Assembly: GCA_009760855.2 (NCBI GenBank)
Contig: WPIO01000152.1
Span: 320,001-338,500 of the forward strand
From: Cristatella mucedo
Lineage: Eukaryota; Bryozoa; Phylactolaemata; Cristatellidae
Length of the DNA: 18,500 bases
Reading direction: 5' to 3'
Of this stretch, positions 17,911-18,500 are shown piece by piece (position 1 is the first letter of the stretch; each line of letters starts with the position of its first letter). The notes beneath the pieces were generated by a model, which made no database searches, was not told the DNA's origin, and saw only the letters and a list, made by a program, of their open reading frames with translations. The position numbers and the translations under genes were made by a program.

Positions 17911-18500
17911 AATATTTAGCATTTATTAGCCTCCAAATTTAAGCTGTGAATTAGGACGAAACTGTACGATGGTTTGACTTTTTACTGCCTGTTTTCATGT
18001 AGTAAGCATCGTCTCCTTTGCCAAAGCTTCCAACGAGAACTTTGGTAACTTTGGTAAGACCCAATTATTTATCTTCATTGCTTAAAAAAGTAGTTTTTTT
18101 ATTAAGATTATAATTTTTGTATAACAGTGTTAGGACTTTGCTAATAACTTGGAGCAGAAAACTGACCCCTGTGGTCCGGTTAAAAGCTTGCGTGTTATAA
18201 ATGTTATATGTTATAAATGTCATAAATGCACGGGGTAGCTGTTAATAATTAATTAGATAATACTTTGAAGGAGCTGCACTAAAGGCGAGCTAATGTTATT
18301 TTGCTTTCTGCACTCTCACGCGATGCCTCCATAAAGTACCTTTGATGCAAAATAAGATGTTATCGGCACTTGGCCAAAATCTTATGGTCCAAAAGTGAGA
18401 GCAAATGGCTGCTTGCTTTATGCATAACGATTTTCCGCATTTCCAATTACAACCACGCTTGCCATTCTGGTCTAACATTTTCTATTTTACCTCATGCGAT
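17911..18500. other. No gene recognised
   Basis: A/T-rich sequence with a short imperfect tandem of TTATAAATG words at about 18195-18228. A 60-codon - strand frame (18296-18478) has no domain or splice support. Confidence 0.4.

Overview
The window looks like nuclear DNA of an animal. Coding sequence is split into short exons with GT-AG introns. Long simple repeats, decayed non-LTR retrotransposons (LINEs), tRNA-derived SINEs and a pogo-type miniature transposon fill the spaces. There is no bacterial gene packing. The species cannot be fixed from sequence alone; an invertebrate such as a flatworm or another lophotrochozoan is a guess.

The main find is one gene on the + strand. Exon 1 (2791-2881) encodes a clear signal peptide and ends in phase 1. 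After a proposed 10.3-kb intron come five exons (13183-13271, 13363-13504, 13599-13741, 14995-15174, 15515-16270) whose phases all agree. Spliced, they give 467 codons without a stop: signal peptide, two fibronectin type III (FN3) domains, a Ser/Thr/Ala linker, 18.5 copies of a Gly/Gln/Ser heptapeptide, and a Gly/Ser-rich tail. The mature part has no cysteine. It reads as a secreted extracellular-matrix, adhesive or mucus-type protein; I recognise no named orthologue. The 3' end is open: read-through to a stop at 16285, or a last exon at 16634-16702 or 17653-17910.

The intron and flanks are a graveyard of mobile elements. Three relics of one LINE family (1-150, 7588-8256, 8760-9290) share the C-terminal reverse-transcriptase region and/or the 3' end. 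At least three copies of one tRNA-derived SINE family (1218-1372, 7914-8078, 12519-12695), plus two weaker ones, are present; one copy sits inside a LINE relic. A 601-bp pogo/Tigger-like MITE with a TA target duplication lies at 5873-6473. A short relic near 2040-2200 resembles the Cys/His region of site-specific (R2/NeSL-like) retrotransposons.

Simple repeats: two compound (CA)n(TA)n tracts (1868-2036, 14239-14378), a 310-bp polypyrimidine tract (3190-3505) and an A/T-rich tetranucleotide tract near 17000. No rRNA, functional tRNA, CRISPR or bacterial-type operon was seen. Stretches called empty have no open frame, splice pattern or element I could defend by eye.
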